Shown: piece by piece, positions 1 through 9,203 of the stretch | Numbering within the stretch: position 1 is the first letter of the stretch | How the letters are laid out: each line of letters begins with the position of its first letter | Assembly: GCF_004368405.1 (NCBI RefSeq) | Contig: NZ_SBJH01000016.1 | Coordinates: forward strand, 1-39,653 | Length of the DNA stretch: 39,653 bases | Reading direction: 5' to 3' | Origin: Olivibacter sp. XZL3 | GTDB taxonomy: Bacteria; Bacteroidota; Bacteroidia; Sphingobacteriales; Sphingobacteriaceae | The notes under the pieces: generated by a model | What the model was told of the DNA's origin: nothing | The model's database searches: none | The model's input: the letters and a program-made list of their open reading frames with translations, nothing else | Program-made: the position numbers and the translations under genes

Positions 1-124
1 TCGCTAAACTTACTTCTTTTCATTACCCCTAAATTATAAAACTACATTAATAATCGTAGCTGTTTTAAGGGAAGATTACAGATGGAAAATATTTCCAAAT
101 AAGTTTTAATAGAAAAAAGCGAAT

Positions 125-643
125 ATGATCGATAGGAAAAGACCCATGCTTAAACGGCCGGATGTGAAGCTGAAGATGAGGTTTAATGACAAAATGGTTG
201 AATTCTTCGGTGGATTACTCCTGTTGTCCTATTGGGGATTTGTAATATATTTTCAGCAGCTTATCAACGGAAAAGTCGCCACGCACTTTAATCTTGCCGG
301 AAGTCCGGACAGTTACGGCGAGAAAGAGACACTTACAACGCTCCCTGCCTATGCGACCGTGTTGTACGGAGTTTTAACGCTGGCAAGCTTCTTCCCCCGT
401 TACCTGAACTACCTTGATGAAATAACTCCCGAAAACGCAGAGTTCCAATACCGGAAGGCTGCCACCAACCTGAAATTATGGAAATTTCTTGTCGTAGCCG
501 TATTTTTATTGCTGAGCACACTTAGCGTAGCCAACTCGGAAGATTACCGTAATTCGGCTTTCAATTGGTTAATAAGTTTATTACCCTACGTGTTTATGGC
601 CCCTATTTTTTACTACTTGTTCACCAAAAAAAGTGGGATGTAG
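125..643 (+). CDS. DUF1648 domain membrane protein
   Basis: This 172-residue protein has a short basic N-terminal tail and about four hydrophobic segments (roughly residues 28-46, 75-90, 120-137 and 147-166). The stretch HFNLAGSPDSYGEK after the first segment is the signature of the DUF1648 family, in which a similar loop often occurs alone or beside SdpI-like immunity domains. The function of stand-alone members is not established. It is probably an inner-membrane protein. The ATG at 125 gives the longest product; ATGs at 149 and 176 would also leave the first membrane segment intact, so the start is uncertain. It is monocistronic on the plus strand and faces a minus-strand gene, with 195 bases of non-coding sequence between them. 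Confidence 0.75.
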   Translation: MIDRKRPMLKRPDVKLKMRFNDKMVEFFGGLLLLSYWGFVIYFQQLINGKVATHFNLAGSPDSYGEKETLTTLPAYATVLYGVLTLASFFPRYLNYLDEITPENAEFQYRKAATNLKLWKFLVVAVFLLLSTLSVANSEDYRNSAFNWLISLLPYVFMAPIFYYLFTKKSGM

Positions 644-838
644 GAAAAGGAGTGCTATTTTGCTTCGATTTCGGCTTCGGTGGTTATTTTGATTTTGAAG
701 AGCTGTTATACGGATGAACAAATTGGTGAAGGGAATGACCTTTCTGAAGGCCATCTGTGAGAAATGGTACTCGAACTACAGGATGTTCCTGAACTTGTAA
801 ACGCAAGGTAAAGCTATTGGTGGCCCCGCTCTTTTAAC

Positions 839-1249
839 TCATATATACGCGATAACCAAAGCTATTATAAATGGCAAAGAAAAAACAGCCCAATAAAAGA
901 ATTTGTCGCGCTGGGTCGGTTCAAACTGAAAGCGATCAGTCAGACCTGTCTCTTTTGAAGCCCCCGCTATGTTAAAGATCACGTGATAACATACATAAAA
1001 GATTAGGGATATTAATACGATGGAAAATAGATATCTGCCACCTTTTTTTGCGCCCGCAGACTGACCAAAAAAAACATCAAACATGTCCATAAAAGGCTCT
1101 AACAAACCTATAAGCCGGAGCAGAATCATTGTTATTGCTGTAAAGGATCCTGCTATCATGCCAATGGCACTAAGCCACGGAAGAGACATTTTTTTATTTG
1201 AGTGGTGTAAAAAACATACATAAAAGTATTCGTAAATAAATTTGATCAT
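839..1249 (-). CDS. small hypothetical membrane protein, three membrane segments
   Basis: I do not recognise the family. The 136-residue product has three clear hydrophobic segments (about residues 23-48, 73-96 and 117-136), and the last one runs to the C-terminus. The open frame extends upstream to a TTG at 1321, but those extra 24 codons read across a perfect 15-bp inverted repeat, so the ATG at 1249 is the better start. A GAGG lies about 6-9 bases upstream of it. It lies 3' of a decayed membrane-protein gene on the same strand and may once have belonged with it. Confidence 0.6.
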   Translation of the reverse strand: MIKFIYEYFYVCFLHHSNKKMSLPWLSAIGMIAGSFTAITMILLRLIGLLEPFMDMFDVFFGQSAGAKKGGRYLFSIVLISLIFYVCYHVIFNIAGASKETGLTDRFQFEPTQRDKFFYWAVFSLPFIIALVIAYI

Positions 1250-1261
1250 ATCATTCCTCAC

Positions 1262-1303
1262 TTTTTTCGGCTGACCAGCCAATAAGCCGGTCAGCCGAAA
1301 AAA
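1262..1303. repeat. perfect 15-bp inverted repeat in the leader of the small membrane protein
   Basis: The arms TTTTTTCGGCTGACC (1262-1276) and GGTCAGCCGAAAAAA (1289-1303) pair perfectly around a 12-base loop. On both strands the 3' arm ends in A's and not T's, so this is not an intrinsic terminator. It ends 12 bases before the minus-strand start at 1249, which fits an operator or a translation-controlling RNA hairpin. Confidence 0.7.
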
Positions 1304-1317
1304 TGTATTTTTTGTTA

Positions 1318-1639
1318 TCAATTCTGTTTAGATTCTTGATAGAGATCATATACTTGCCACACGGTTAGTACTATTCCAGCAGTAAAACCAATCCAGCCGG
1401 TTACATCGCAATCCCTAACAGAAGTAGGTACAGAACCGCCACAGCAAGGAAGCCCAACGAAGCACGAACAGCGCCGATACCGCTTTTACAACGAAAGCAC
1501 CCCAGAAGCTACCTAAGACATCCGCCAGAAAATGAGAAACTCCTCCTCAAGTCCACATCTAATCCACCTTATCCCCGCCTCAGGTCCACCCGTCATTTAG
1601 TATAGGTATAACGGCCCTCCTATGTTCCTGTTCTTCCAT
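1318..1639 (-). pseudogene. decayed small membrane-protein gene
   Basis: The 366 bases between the M20 peptidase gene and the small membrane protein hold no intact gene, but the minus strand carries protein-like fragments in shifting frames. There is an ATG start at 1639 (MEEQEHRRAVIPILN, then a stop), a hydrophobic run FLADVLGSFWGAFVVKA at about 1530-1480 that ends at a stop at 1415, and a last fragment GWIGFTAGIVLTVWQVYDLY ending at 1318. The order start, membrane segment, membrane segment plus polar tail suggests one roughly 105-codon gene broken by indels. I cannot name the family. The alternative is chance open sequence. Confidence 0.35.
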
Positions 1640-1687
1640 TGCTTCGGAGCAGTTCCAAGGAATATCCGCCAATAAAAGCCCTACTCA

Positions 1688-3013
1688 CTAGTTCAAACCC
1701 GCTTCTGCCAAAAGAATAAGGAGCGCATTTTGAATACCGACCTTCCCGTCTTTATTCACAAACCATTCGCCGAGGGAATGCGCTCCATGGGCCAGTCCAC
1801 CACCACCGATCGTTATCGACGGGATTCCGAGTGACAAAGGCACATTGGCATTCGTAGAGCTTGCGCTAAGTTTAGGCGTTCCGCCGCTCTGCTGGATAAC
1901 GGCCATCATCCGTTGTGTAAGGGGAGCGGTTAGTTCTCCGCCCCCAGAGGGTCTGTTCCCCATCATTTTCACTTCCAATGTCAAATCGTTCCCAAATTTC
2001 TTCCCCTCGTTCACCTCTTTCAGCGCCTTCTGTAAAGCCGATTGAAGGTATCCATCCACCTTTTGCAAACGCTCGTCGCTTTCCGAGCGCATATCCACTT
2101 CCATCCAAGCCTCAAAAGGAATAGAGTTTACCGAGGTGCCGCCTCCGATCACACTTACGCTGTATGTCGTCTTCGGGCCGGGTTGCGCAATATAGGCCTC
2201 GGCATCCTGACTCCAATAGGCAATTGCTTTACCCAATGCAACATGCGTATTTACCATTCCGAAACTGCCATAAGAATGCCCACCGTCACTTTTATAGGCG
2301 ATATGGTAACGGTGCGATCCTACCCCTCTATTCACAATCCGATCGGTGGAAGTACCATCAATGGCGATATGCGCATCAATTTTTAATCCGTCTTTGCCAA
2401 ACAGCTGCTTCATGCCCCTTAAGTCGCCCTGGCCCTCTTCCCCTACGGTTCCGGCAATCAACACATCGGCTTCGGTTTGAATTTCTACGGCGTTCATCGC
2501 TTTCAGCATGGTAAGCAATACCGCCAGCGCGCGGGTATCATCGCCTATCCCCGGCGCAGCAAGGGTGTCTCCGCGGGTTTCCACCTTCACGTCTGTCCCT
2601 TCAGGGAAAACCGTGTCAAGGTGGCCTTCAATGAGGATAGTCTTTCCTCCCTTCGCTCCTTTACGTTTTGCAATCACATTACCCGCTGCGTCTATCCAAA
2701 CAGAATCAGCTCCCACAACACGTAACATCTCAGCAAATTTTTTAGCACGCCGCTCCTCTTTAAAAGGCGGCGCCGGAATCTCCGTCAATAAGATATGGTT
2801 GGCCCTCGTTTCAGCTTCTAAATCAGCAATCGTTGCAAAGGCCTTTTTTACCTTCGCGTTGCTGCTAAGCTTGACAATTTCTTTAACATATTGCGGTTGT
2901 GCAAGACTGTCTTGGCGATCAGCACGCATGTACGCCGCTTCCACTTGAGAGACACTTAATGTAAGCATAAGCGCGATAAAACCGGTCGCCTTTACTTTCT
3001 TGTTTGGATTCAT
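1688..3013 (-). CDS. M20-family zinc metallopeptidase, exported
   Basis: This is an M20/M25/M40-type metallopeptidase of about 440 residues that probably acts in the periplasm on peptides or acyl-amino acids. The N-terminus is a signal peptide (basic start, hydrophobic core, VEA cleavage). Metal-site motifs, numbered on the frame that opens two codons upstream, are EGHLDTVF (His133, Asp135), GIGDD (around 157-161), GTVGEEGQGD (Glu194/195) and a late GGGGLAHGAH. The SDGGHSYGSF stretch around 245-254 marks the dimerisation-domain insertion of the family. The ATG at 3013 is preferred to an in-frame TTG at 3019. It starts 15 bases after the stop of the S9 peptidase gene, so the two form an operon, consistent with stepwise peptide breakdown. 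The exact substrate cannot be read from sequence. Confidence 0.88.
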   Translation of the reverse strand: MNPNKKVKATGFIALMLTLSVSQVEAAYMRADRQDSLAQPQYVKEIVKLSSNAKVKKAFATIADLEAETRANHILLTEIPAPPFKEERRAKKFAEMLRVVGADSVWIDAAGNVIAKRKGAKGGKTILIEGHLDTVFPEGTDVKVETRGDTLAAPGIGDDTRALAVLLTMLKAMNAVEIQTEADVLIAGTVGEEGQGDLRGMKQLFGKDGLKIDAHIAIDGTSTDRIVNRGVGSHRYHIAYKSDGGHSYGSFGMVNTHVALGKAIAYWSQDAEAYIAQPGPKTTYSVSVIGGGTSVNSIPFEAWMEVDMRSESDERLQKVDGYLQSALQKALKEVNEGKKFGNDLTLEVKMMGNRPSGGGELTAPLTQRMMAVIQQSGGTPKLSASSTNANVPLSLGIPSITIGGGGLAHGAHSLGEWFVNKDGKVGIQNALLILLAEAGLN

Positions 3014-3028
3014 GATCAATGTTTAGGG

Positions 3029-5191
3029 TTAATTAATAAAACGTTCAAAAAACTCATAGGTCCGCAGCATCTGATCGATCCGCTGCCTATTATCTCCACT
3101 TCGGGTAATTTCATGTGTGGCTCCCGGATGCCGTACGTACTCTACCGGTCTGCCCAATACTTTCAGGCTTTTATAGAGCATTTCGCTCTGTATCACTCCG
3201 GTGCGCAAATCCTGTTCACCATGAAAAATAATATAGGGAGTCTTTATATTTTCGACATAATTGATGGGCGATTCCCTTTCAATCACCCGCATGGTTCTCT
3301 CTTCCCAAGGATATCCGCCAAAGTAATTAGGCACCAGCCGCCAGGCATTTCCCTCGCCGAAAAAGGTTTTTAAGTCGTATACGCCACGCTGGCTGCATGC
3401 TGCTTTAAATCGCTGATCGTGCCCGATAATCCAACTTACCAAATATCCGGCGTACGACCCACCGGTAAGTAACAGCCGACTGGTGTCGGCCCAACCTTCG
3501 GCTACCGTACGGTCTAAAGCCTCTAAAACATCGGATGCGGGTCCCTTGCCCCAATTATCCATGTTCGCCCTTAGAAATTTTTCACCGTAGCCGCCAGAAC
3601 CTCTCGGATTGCTGTACACCACGCCGTAACCCTTCGCACAAAAAAACTGGTATTCGTGCCACATACTACTTTCGCCAGGCCCCCACATTGCACTTGGTCC
3701 ACCGTGAATTTCAAGCAATAGCGGATATTTTTTTCCTTCCTCGAAATTTACCGGCTTCATCACCCAATATTCAACGTCCATTCCCTCATCATTTTTAAAA
3801 ATGTGCTTTTCCGGTAAACTCAGCTTTTTCCCGTTCAGCCAATTTGTATTGAACGAACTGACGACCTTTGCTTGTTTCATGTTCAGGTCGGCCACGGCTA
3901 ACTCACAGGGATTTTCTACGCTCGTCTTGGCGTAAACCAATGTTTTCTCGCCTATCACATAATCATCAACCCCGGCATCTTCACTCGAAAGCTTTTCCAA
4001 TTTTGTTCCTTTCAGCGAAAATTTATAAAGTGGAACGCCTCCATTACTTTGCGCGGTGAAGTAGACTTCCTCTTCTTTCGGCGTCCATTTAAAATTATTC
4101 ATATTTCTATCCAAGGGAATAGAAATCAGATCCCTACCATCCTTTAAAGCTCTCACAAACACTTTCGGCACATTAGGTGTGCCTACCGCCGACTCGCTAT
4201 AGACGAGGTATTTACCAGATGGAGACACCGAGCCGATTCTAAACGAACGCTCTTTTTCTCCTATCAACGTTTGCTTGCTACCACCCCTTAGGTCTATTTT
4301 ATAAATGGCGCTCTCCAAAACCCGGTCAGGAAACTCTGTATCATTCAGCTTCGCGTTCACCAACACTTCGTTGTTACTGCAAAAATATGGATCGTTATAG
4401 CTGTTGAAACCGGAGGTCACCGCTTTTGGCTTTGTCGGCGATAATCGGTTCGATACATCGATAACAAAGAGATGCGAAAACTGCATATCGCTCGACGTGG
4501 AGGCCTCCCCCTGAAATTGCAGCTTGTTAATTACTTTTGCTTTATGCGCGCGTTCATTCTGCCTGAGATAAGCCCTAATTTCAGCCATATTTCCATTGGG
4601 GTCGGCTTTGTCTTTCGTTTTTCCGAGATAAGTATTATCTGAAAATCCGGGCTTCTCACTCAGCCACAAAGGGAATTTATCGGGCGAACTTAATAGGCTA
4701 TCGGCTAACAGCTCATCTATTTTTATCGAAGCGGTGAAGATGATCTTTGTCCCATCCGGGCTCCATTTTGGCTCAGTGGCTCCATATTTGAAGTCAGTAA
4801 GTTGCATGGGTTCTCCGCCCGATAAGGACATTAAGAACAGTTGCGATTTGCCTTTAACTGTCCGAACGAAGAGAATATCTTTACCATCTGGACTAAAAGT
4901 GGGTTGACTTGCCCTTTGCTCGCTATAGGTAAGCTGCCTCAAGGTGTAGGGCTGTTCGTTTTTTGCCATCCACAGTTGGTTGTCATATTCGTAGTTACCA
5001 GAGTCGCCCTCCCTTTCCTTAATCTTCTGAAGATTAAAAAGAAGAAGCTTCTTATCTGTCGAAATGTCCAGATGGGTGACACGCTGAATTTGAAGCATAT
5101 CTGTTACTTCAATGGACGGCGAAACCTCTTGTGCAGAAACCGCAGCAGCGATAAGGAATGTAATTTTGAATACAAGTAGTCTTTTTATCAT
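3029..5191 (-). CDS. S9-family prolyl oligopeptidase-type serine peptidase
   Basis: This 720-residue exported peptidase belongs to the S9 family (dipeptidyl peptidase / acylaminoacyl peptidase group). After a signal peptide (cleavage near AVSAQ), the N-terminal two-thirds form a beta-propeller with WD40-like PD40 motifs such as FSPDGKDILFV and WSPDGTKIIFT. The C-terminal alpha/beta-hydrolase domain carries the triad: Ser579 in GGSYAGY, Asp661 in HGEQDLRTG and His693 in GATHEI. Length and domain order are normal for the family. It is the first gene of a two-gene unit with the M20 peptidase. No clear Bacteroidota promoter element was found upstream. Confidence 0.92.
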   Translation of the reverse strand: MIKRLLVFKITFLIAAAVSAQEVSPSIEVTDMLQIQRVTHLDISTDKKLLLFNLQKIKEREGDSGNYEYDNQLWMAKNEQPYTLRQLTYSEQRASQPTFSPDGKDILFVRTVKGKSQLFLMSLSGGEPMQLTDFKYGATEPKWSPDGTKIIFTASIKIDELLADSLLSSPDKFPLWLSEKPGFSDNTYLGKTKDKADPNGNMAEIRAYLRQNERAHKAKVINKLQFQGEASTSSDMQFSHLFVIDVSNRLSPTKPKAVTSGFNSYNDPYFCSNNEVLVNAKLNDTEFPDRVLESAIYKIDLRGGSKQTLIGEKERSFRIGSVSPSGKYLVYSESAVGTPNVPKVFVRALKDGRDLISIPLDRNMNNFKWTPKEEEVYFTAQSNGGVPLYKFSLKGTKLEKLSSEDAGVDDYVIGEKTLVYAKTSVENPCELAVADLNMKQAKVVSSFNTNWLNGKKLSLPEKHIFKNDEGMDVEYWVMKPVNFEEGKKYPLLLEIHGGPSAMWGPGESSMWHEYQFFCAKGYGVVYSNPRGSGGYGEKFLRANMDNWGKGPASDVLEALDRTVAEGWADTSRLLLTGGSYAGYLVSWIIGHDQRFKAACSQRGVYDLKTFFGEGNAWRLVPNYFGGYPWEERTMRVIERESPINYVENIKTPYIIFHGEQDLRTGVIQSEMLYKSLKVLGRPVEYVRHPGATHEITRSGDNRQRIDQMLRTYEFFERFIN

Positions 5192-5445
5192 AATACGAAT
5201 GAATTACGACAGGAAAGTAAGGAAAAAAGACAAAAAAAGACCGATATGTACTTTGTTTTTTACAAAAACTCAGTGTTTTTTGATCCCGTTTGTCGCCCAA
5301 GCGCAATAAACCGTCATATGATTGCATGAAAGCAGGGTATAATAAGCCACTTCATGCTTATTGAGCATCGAACAGTATTGACACAACAAGAGGGGATGAG
5401 GAAATTATAAGGAGATAACCATTACGGCCAATGGAATTTAAAAGC
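5192..5445. other. intergenic region upstream of the S9 peptidase
   Basis: This is an A/T-rich stretch between the S9 peptidase start and the hairpin behind the OmpA-like gene. I see no convincing gene in it and no clear TTG / TAnnTTTG pair; it must hold the promoter of the peptidase operon. Confidence 0.4.
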
Positions 5446-5486
5446 TAGCCTTTAGCATAAAGCAATAAGCCTAAAGCTAAAGGCTA
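5446..5486 (-). terminator. hairpin downstream of the OmpA-like gene
   Basis: The arms TAGCCTTTAGC and GCTAAAGGCTA pair perfectly over 11 bp around a 19-base loop. It begins 11 bases after the stop of the OmpA-like gene, and on the minus strand the 3' arm is followed by GCTTTTAAATT. This suits a weak intrinsic terminator. Confidence 0.55.
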
Positions 5487-5496
5487 ATAGTCGAAG

Positions 5497-6003
5497 CTAC
5501 TTCAATATGATCACTTCGACTCTTCTGTTTTTTTGCCGGCCTTCTGCGGTACTGTTGCTCGCTACCGGTTTGCTTTTACCATAACCCTTGGTTTTCACAT
5601 TCGCGTCGTTTAATCCCAAGGAAACGGCATAGGCCTTTACGGAAGCGGCCCGCTTTTCCGACAACCATTGATTGTAATCTGCTTCACCGGTTGAATCGGT
5701 ATGGCCGTTAATCTGTATCTGTGCGTTCGGATAATTTTTGTTAATATAAGCCACCATATTCTTCATCGTTACCTTTGCTTTTTCGGATAAGTAAGAAGAG
5801 TTGGTTGCAAACAGAACATCCGACTCGAAAGTTAGTACAACGCCTTCGTTCGTCCTGGAAACGGTACCGCCTTCAATTTCATCCGAAGGAGTGGAATTGA
5901 TAACCTCCGCGCCATCATTCACAATGAGTTTTTTGCTCTTACAACTTGTAAAAAATGCAGCTGCACCTAATGCAACAACCAAAACCAATTTGTTAATTTT
6001 CAT
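5497..6003 (-). CDS. OmpA-family peptidoglycan-binding lipoprotein
   Basis: This 168-residue outer-membrane lipoprotein is likely to tether the outer membrane to peptidoglycan. The N-terminus is a lipoprotein signal with Cys21 in FFTSCK. Residues about 55-168 form an OmpA C-terminal domain: LFATNSSYLSEKAK opens it, and the binding loop NGHTDSTGEADYNQWLSEKRA includes Asp103 and Arg118, the positions expected to bind diaminopimelate. It ends with GRQKNRRVEV, typical of the family. It stands alone: the upstream gene is 223 bases away and a hairpin follows its stop. Confidence 0.92.
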   Translation of the reverse strand: MKINKLVLVVALGAAAFFTSCKSKKLIVNDGAEVINSTPSDEIEGGTVSRTNEGVVLTFESDVLFATNSSYLSEKAKVTMKNMVAYINKNYPNAQIQINGHTDSTGEADYNQWLSEKRAASVKAYAVSLGLNDANVKTKGYGKSKPVASNSTAEGRQKNRRVEVIILK

Positions 6004-6226
6004 CGATATTCATTTGTTTTTTAATGATGATGAAACTTGCCTGAGCGGCTTGACTACTCCTTCTTTTTTGAATAGTAATGCCTTGGCAGCTCTCATCGAT
6101 ATACGTTTATTTCTAGGCCCTCTGCATGTATCCGAACAACAATTATAGCCCGTTTAACAAAGGGTAAAATAACTCAAAAGAAGCATGAAAAACAAACTTT
6201 TCGATAAAACATAAACGAATTAGCGT

Positions 6227-7657
6227 TTACCAAACAAAAGTTGCGACAGACTCCCCTGGTAAACTAAGGCTAGCATACCGTTTCGCGTCTTCAATCGTAA
6301 AGCTTTGCTCTTGCGCGGCTTCATTTACCACAATTAACACCTTTTTTCCCTGCGGTGTTAAAAATGCAGCATTCGGCAAACTGTCGGCCAGCGTGGAGGC
6401 AATGCGTTTGGAGCCGGTAGGCACAAACTTAGAGGCATGTCCGATAATATAAAAAGCGACATTACGGCTCACCTGATCGCCATCGATCGTCAAGGCTCCC
6501 AAACAACTTGTGCAACCGCCATCCGGCGTATGAGGATTGTAGTTCGCGTCTGCAGCCAAATTCCATTCAAGCACATTACGGCTCCAATTGCGCGTGGCTC
6601 CAATAATAAGGGTAGAAACATGCCACTTTAAGTCTTCGGCAAAGTTTCCCGGCCCTCCTACCCATTGTTCCGTAAAGTAGAGATTCTTATCCGGGAATGC
6701 GTCGTGCACCGTTGATAGCGCCTCGATTTTACCGCCGTATAAGTGAAAGGCCGCGCCATCTACATATTTTGAAGCCTCTTTATCGGCATAAATTTCCATT
6801 GGGTAGTCGGGCCGATCCGCATTGTGATCGTAAACAATTATTTTAGTTTTAATACCGGCAGCCTCAAACGCTGGTCCTAAAGCCGTCTTAATAAACAGCG
6901 CTTGGTCCTTTGCTTCCATGTACATGCTAGGCGTATTACCGGGATGCAAGGGCTCGTTCTGAATGGTAATGGCATCTATCACGATACCTTCACTTTTCAT
7001 AGCCTCAATATATTTAACGAAATACTGCGCATAACTTGCATAGTACTCTTTTTTCAAGCTCCCTCCTTTAAAAGCACCGTTCGTTTTCATCCAAGTAGGA
7101 GCTGTCCAAGGTGAACCCAAGATTTTGATAGCCGGATTGATCGCTATGATTTTCTTTAACACCGGTATGAGTGACTTCTTCTCCTCGGCAATGGAGAAGT
7201 GTTTCAGCGAGGGGTCGCTTTGCCCTGCCGGCATTTCGTTATAGGTAAATGTGCTGGCACTTAAATCGGAGGCGCCAATACTTACACGTAAATAATTTAC
7301 CCGGATGGCTTGCTCTTTATCCGAAAAAAGCTCTTCTAACAAACTATCCTGTTTCGCTTCCGGCAGAGAGGCTATCAGATCGGCACTTCCGCCAGTTAGC
7401 GTATAGCCGAAACCATCGATTTCCTGAAACGTTTGTGTTGAATCTAGGGATATTCTTTTCGCTGCGTTGTCTTGGTCTGTAAAGGAAGTCTGAAGTTTTT
7501 GTAGTAGCGCCGATCGATCGCCTTTGGTTAAATAATAAGTTATTTTATCACCATCAGCCTCCACCTTTTCTTCGCTCCTCTCTTTTGACGCATTTTGCGC
7601 ACAAGACAAAAGCGAGAGAAAAAAGAGTAAGGTTAAAAGTTGTTTATCAAATTGCAT
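6227..7657 (-). CDS. GH30 family glycoside hydrolase, lipoprotein
   Basis: This 476-residue retaining glycoside hydrolase of family 30 is probably lipidated, with Cys19 in LSLLSC. The (beta/alpha)8 barrel starts at IDGFGYTLTGGSADL (about 80-95). SPWTAPTWMKTNGAF follows at 182-196, the acid/base Glu235 sits in TIQNEPLHPG, and the nucleophile Glu330 in LYFTEQWVGG. The C-terminal about 70 residues make the small beta-sandwich of the family. Family activities include beta-glucosidase, endo-beta-1,6-glucanase and xylan enzymes. Pairing with a SusC/SusD system resembles the beta-1,6-glucan loci of Bacteroides, so a beta-1,6-glucan target is a reasonable inference but not shown. It is the last gene of the susC-susD-GH30 unit, after a hairpin. 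Confidence 0.9.
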   Translation of the reverse strand: MQFDKQLLTLLFFLSLLSCAQNASKERSEEKVEADGDKITYYLTKGDRSALLQKLQTSFTDQDNAAKRISLDSTQTFQEIDGFGYTLTGGSADLIASLPEAKQDSLLEELFSDKEQAIRVNYLRVSIGASDLSASTFTYNEMPAGQSDPSLKHFSIAEEKKSLIPVLKKIIAINPAIKILGSPWTAPTWMKTNGAFKGGSLKKEYYASYAQYFVKYIEAMKSEGIVIDAITIQNEPLHPGNTPSMYMEAKDQALFIKTALGPAFEAAGIKTKIIVYDHNADRPDYPMEIYADKEASKYVDGAAFHLYGGKIEALSTVHDAFPDKNLYFTEQWVGGPGNFAEDLKWHVSTLIIGATRNWSRNVLEWNLAADANYNPHTPDGGCTSCLGALTIDGDQVSRNVAFYIIGHASKFVPTGSKRIASTLADSLPNAAFLTPQGKKVLIVVNEAAQEQSFTIEDAKRYASLSLPGESVATFVW

Positions 7658-7673
7658 AGCTAAAAATTAAGCA

Positions 7674-7699
7674 AGCTGTCTCGCAGAACCGAGACAGCT
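7674..7699 (-). terminator. hairpin between susD and GH30, possible attenuator
   Basis: AGCTGTCTCG and CGAGACAGCT form a perfect 10-bp stem with a 6-base loop in the 52-base gap between the two genes. On the minus strand it is followed, 8 bases later, by a T5 tract. Such a partial terminator would let susC/susD be expressed more strongly than the enzyme gene. Confidence 0.6.
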
Positions 7700-7709
7700 G
7701 ATAGAAAAA

Positions 7710-9191
7710 TTAATATCCTGTATTTTGGGTCAATTCTGTATTTCGATCTATTTCCTGCTGTGGTATTGGCAATACTAATTTCTCAGCAGTCATATTATAA
7801 TTCACCGGTTGATTTGTCCGTAAATCAATTTCATTCAATCCGTTCATTACTTCGACCGCTAATCCTGCACGCTTCAAGTCGTCCCACCGCTGCGCTTCCT
7901 GACATAATTCCAGTCGTCTCTCTTTCAATATCGCCACACGTAAATCCGTTTGGCTAACAGCTTGCGAAGGCGTAATCTGCGCCCTTTGGCGAATTTGGTT
8001 CAAGGCCTCCCTAGCTTCGACCGTCCTACCTAATTCATTTAAGGCCTCAGCCTTAAGCAAAATAATATCGGCTAACCGTAATAGATATTGCCTGTTGGAG
8101 CTGGCCCAACCACTGGCATTTTTCCATTTATAAGCAAAAGGAACTTCACTCCCAGCCTGATTTCCCCAAAACTCGTCCAACCAATCTACTTGCTCAAATA
8201 AGATGCTACTGTTTTTTCGCACCACATCCGATTCACTGTCAAAAGCATTTACCAGATCATGGGACGGTGTGACAAATTTCCGCCAAGTATCGCCACTTAA
8301 AGATGGCGGCAACAACATTTGCGGACCAAAATTGCCTTCGGGAGCGCCCACATATTGAACCTCCAAAATCGACTCGGCGTTATTATAATGTGCCCCGTCG
8401 AACAAGGCCGAAAAATCGTCGAGCAAACGGTAGTTTGCAGCACTGTTTATGACTTCATCGCAGTAAGTCAGCACACGGTTATAGTCTCTATCCGGCCGTT
8501 GCGCATGAACTTTTGCCAACAAAGCATTTGCTGCTCCTTTAGTGGCCCGCGCTTTGTTAATACTGCCCTCATCAGAAAAAGTATCCGGCAGCATCGCCGC
8601 AGCCTGCTCTAAATCCGCTATAATTTGATCATATACTTGTACCTCTGTCGACTGCGGAATAATATATTCTTCCGTCTTACTGGCCTCAACAGGTACCAGG
8701 ATCAATGGCACACCGCCAAAAAGCTTTACCAAATTGAAGTAATGAAAGGCCCTGAGAAAATAGGCTTCTCCTAAAATCTGATTCCGCCGATCTCCCGCAT
8801 CCAACTGTGGATCCTCAATACCGGGCACCTTTTCCAAAACGGTATTTGCCCTGGCAATCCCTCCATAAATCTGCCCCCAGTTGGTAAACAAGCGACTATT
8901 AGTAGGTACGATTTCCAATTTGTCAACTGCAAATATTTCGGGATTGTCTCCTCCGGCATAATAGTTATCAGAGATGACATCACTGAATATGACATTATCC
9001 CACACGTAGTACTCCTGCTGCAGGGCATCGTAAGCGCCTGTCAATGCAGCCTCCGCCTCCTTTGCGGTCGTATAAGCGTTCTCGTTAGTAGCTTCGGAAA
9101 TCGGCGCGAGGTCGGTAAACTTATTGCAGGAAATAAGGCTCGTCGCGAAAAGGGCGAGCGCCATACCAACGGTTATATATCGTTTTATCAT
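7710..9191 (-). CDS. SusD/RagB-family nutrient-binding lipoprotein
   Basis: This 493-residue surface lipoprotein caps the partner SusC channel and binds the incoming glycan. The signal ends in a lipobox with Cys22 (TSLISCNKF). A SusD-like N-terminal TPR core follows (EAALTGAYDAL, GEAYFLRAFHYFNLVKLFGGVPL). The C-terminal region shows the diagnostic YLLRLADIILLKAEALNELG followed by an ILKERRLELCQEAQRWDDLKR block. Length is normal. It starts 12 bases after the susC stop, so the two are co-transcribed. Confidence 0.95.
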   Translation of the reverse strand: MIKRYITVGMALALFATSLISCNKFTDLAPISEATNENAYTTAKEAEAALTGAYDALQQEYYVWDNVIFSDVISDNYYAGGDNPEIFAVDKLEIVPTNSRLFTNWGQIYGGIARANTVLEKVPGIEDPQLDAGDRRNQILGEAYFLRAFHYFNLVKLFGGVPLILVPVEASKTEEYIIPQSTEVQVYDQIIADLEQAAAMLPDTFSDEGSINKARATKGAANALLAKVHAQRPDRDYNRVLTYCDEVINSAANYRLLDDFSALFDGAHYNNAESILEVQYVGAPEGNFGPQMLLPPSLSGDTWRKFVTPSHDLVNAFDSESDVVRKNSSILFEQVDWLDEFWGNQAGSEVPFAYKWKNASGWASSNRQYLLRLADIILLKAEALNELGRTVEAREALNQIRQRAQITPSQAVSQTDLRVAILKERRLELCQEAQRWDDLKRAGLAVEVMNGLNEIDLRTNQPVNYNMTAEKLVLPIPQQEIDRNTELTQNTGY

Positions 9192-9203
9192 GTTCGTCTT
9201 TCT

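Noticed and set aside
660-838. Short gene MNKLVKGMTF... at about 714-800 on the plus strand
   Set aside because: It is under 30 codons, matches no family I know and has no supporting signals; a different frame looks equally coding-like.
1262-1303. Perfect inverted repeat as a bidirectional terminator
   Set aside because: The flanking runs are T6 before and A6 after the stem on both strands, so no transcript would end in U's.
2508-2948. Open frame of 146 codons antisense to the M20 peptidase gene
   Set aside because: It lies fully inside a well-supported gene, and its sequence is a low-complexity mirror of that gene's codon pattern.
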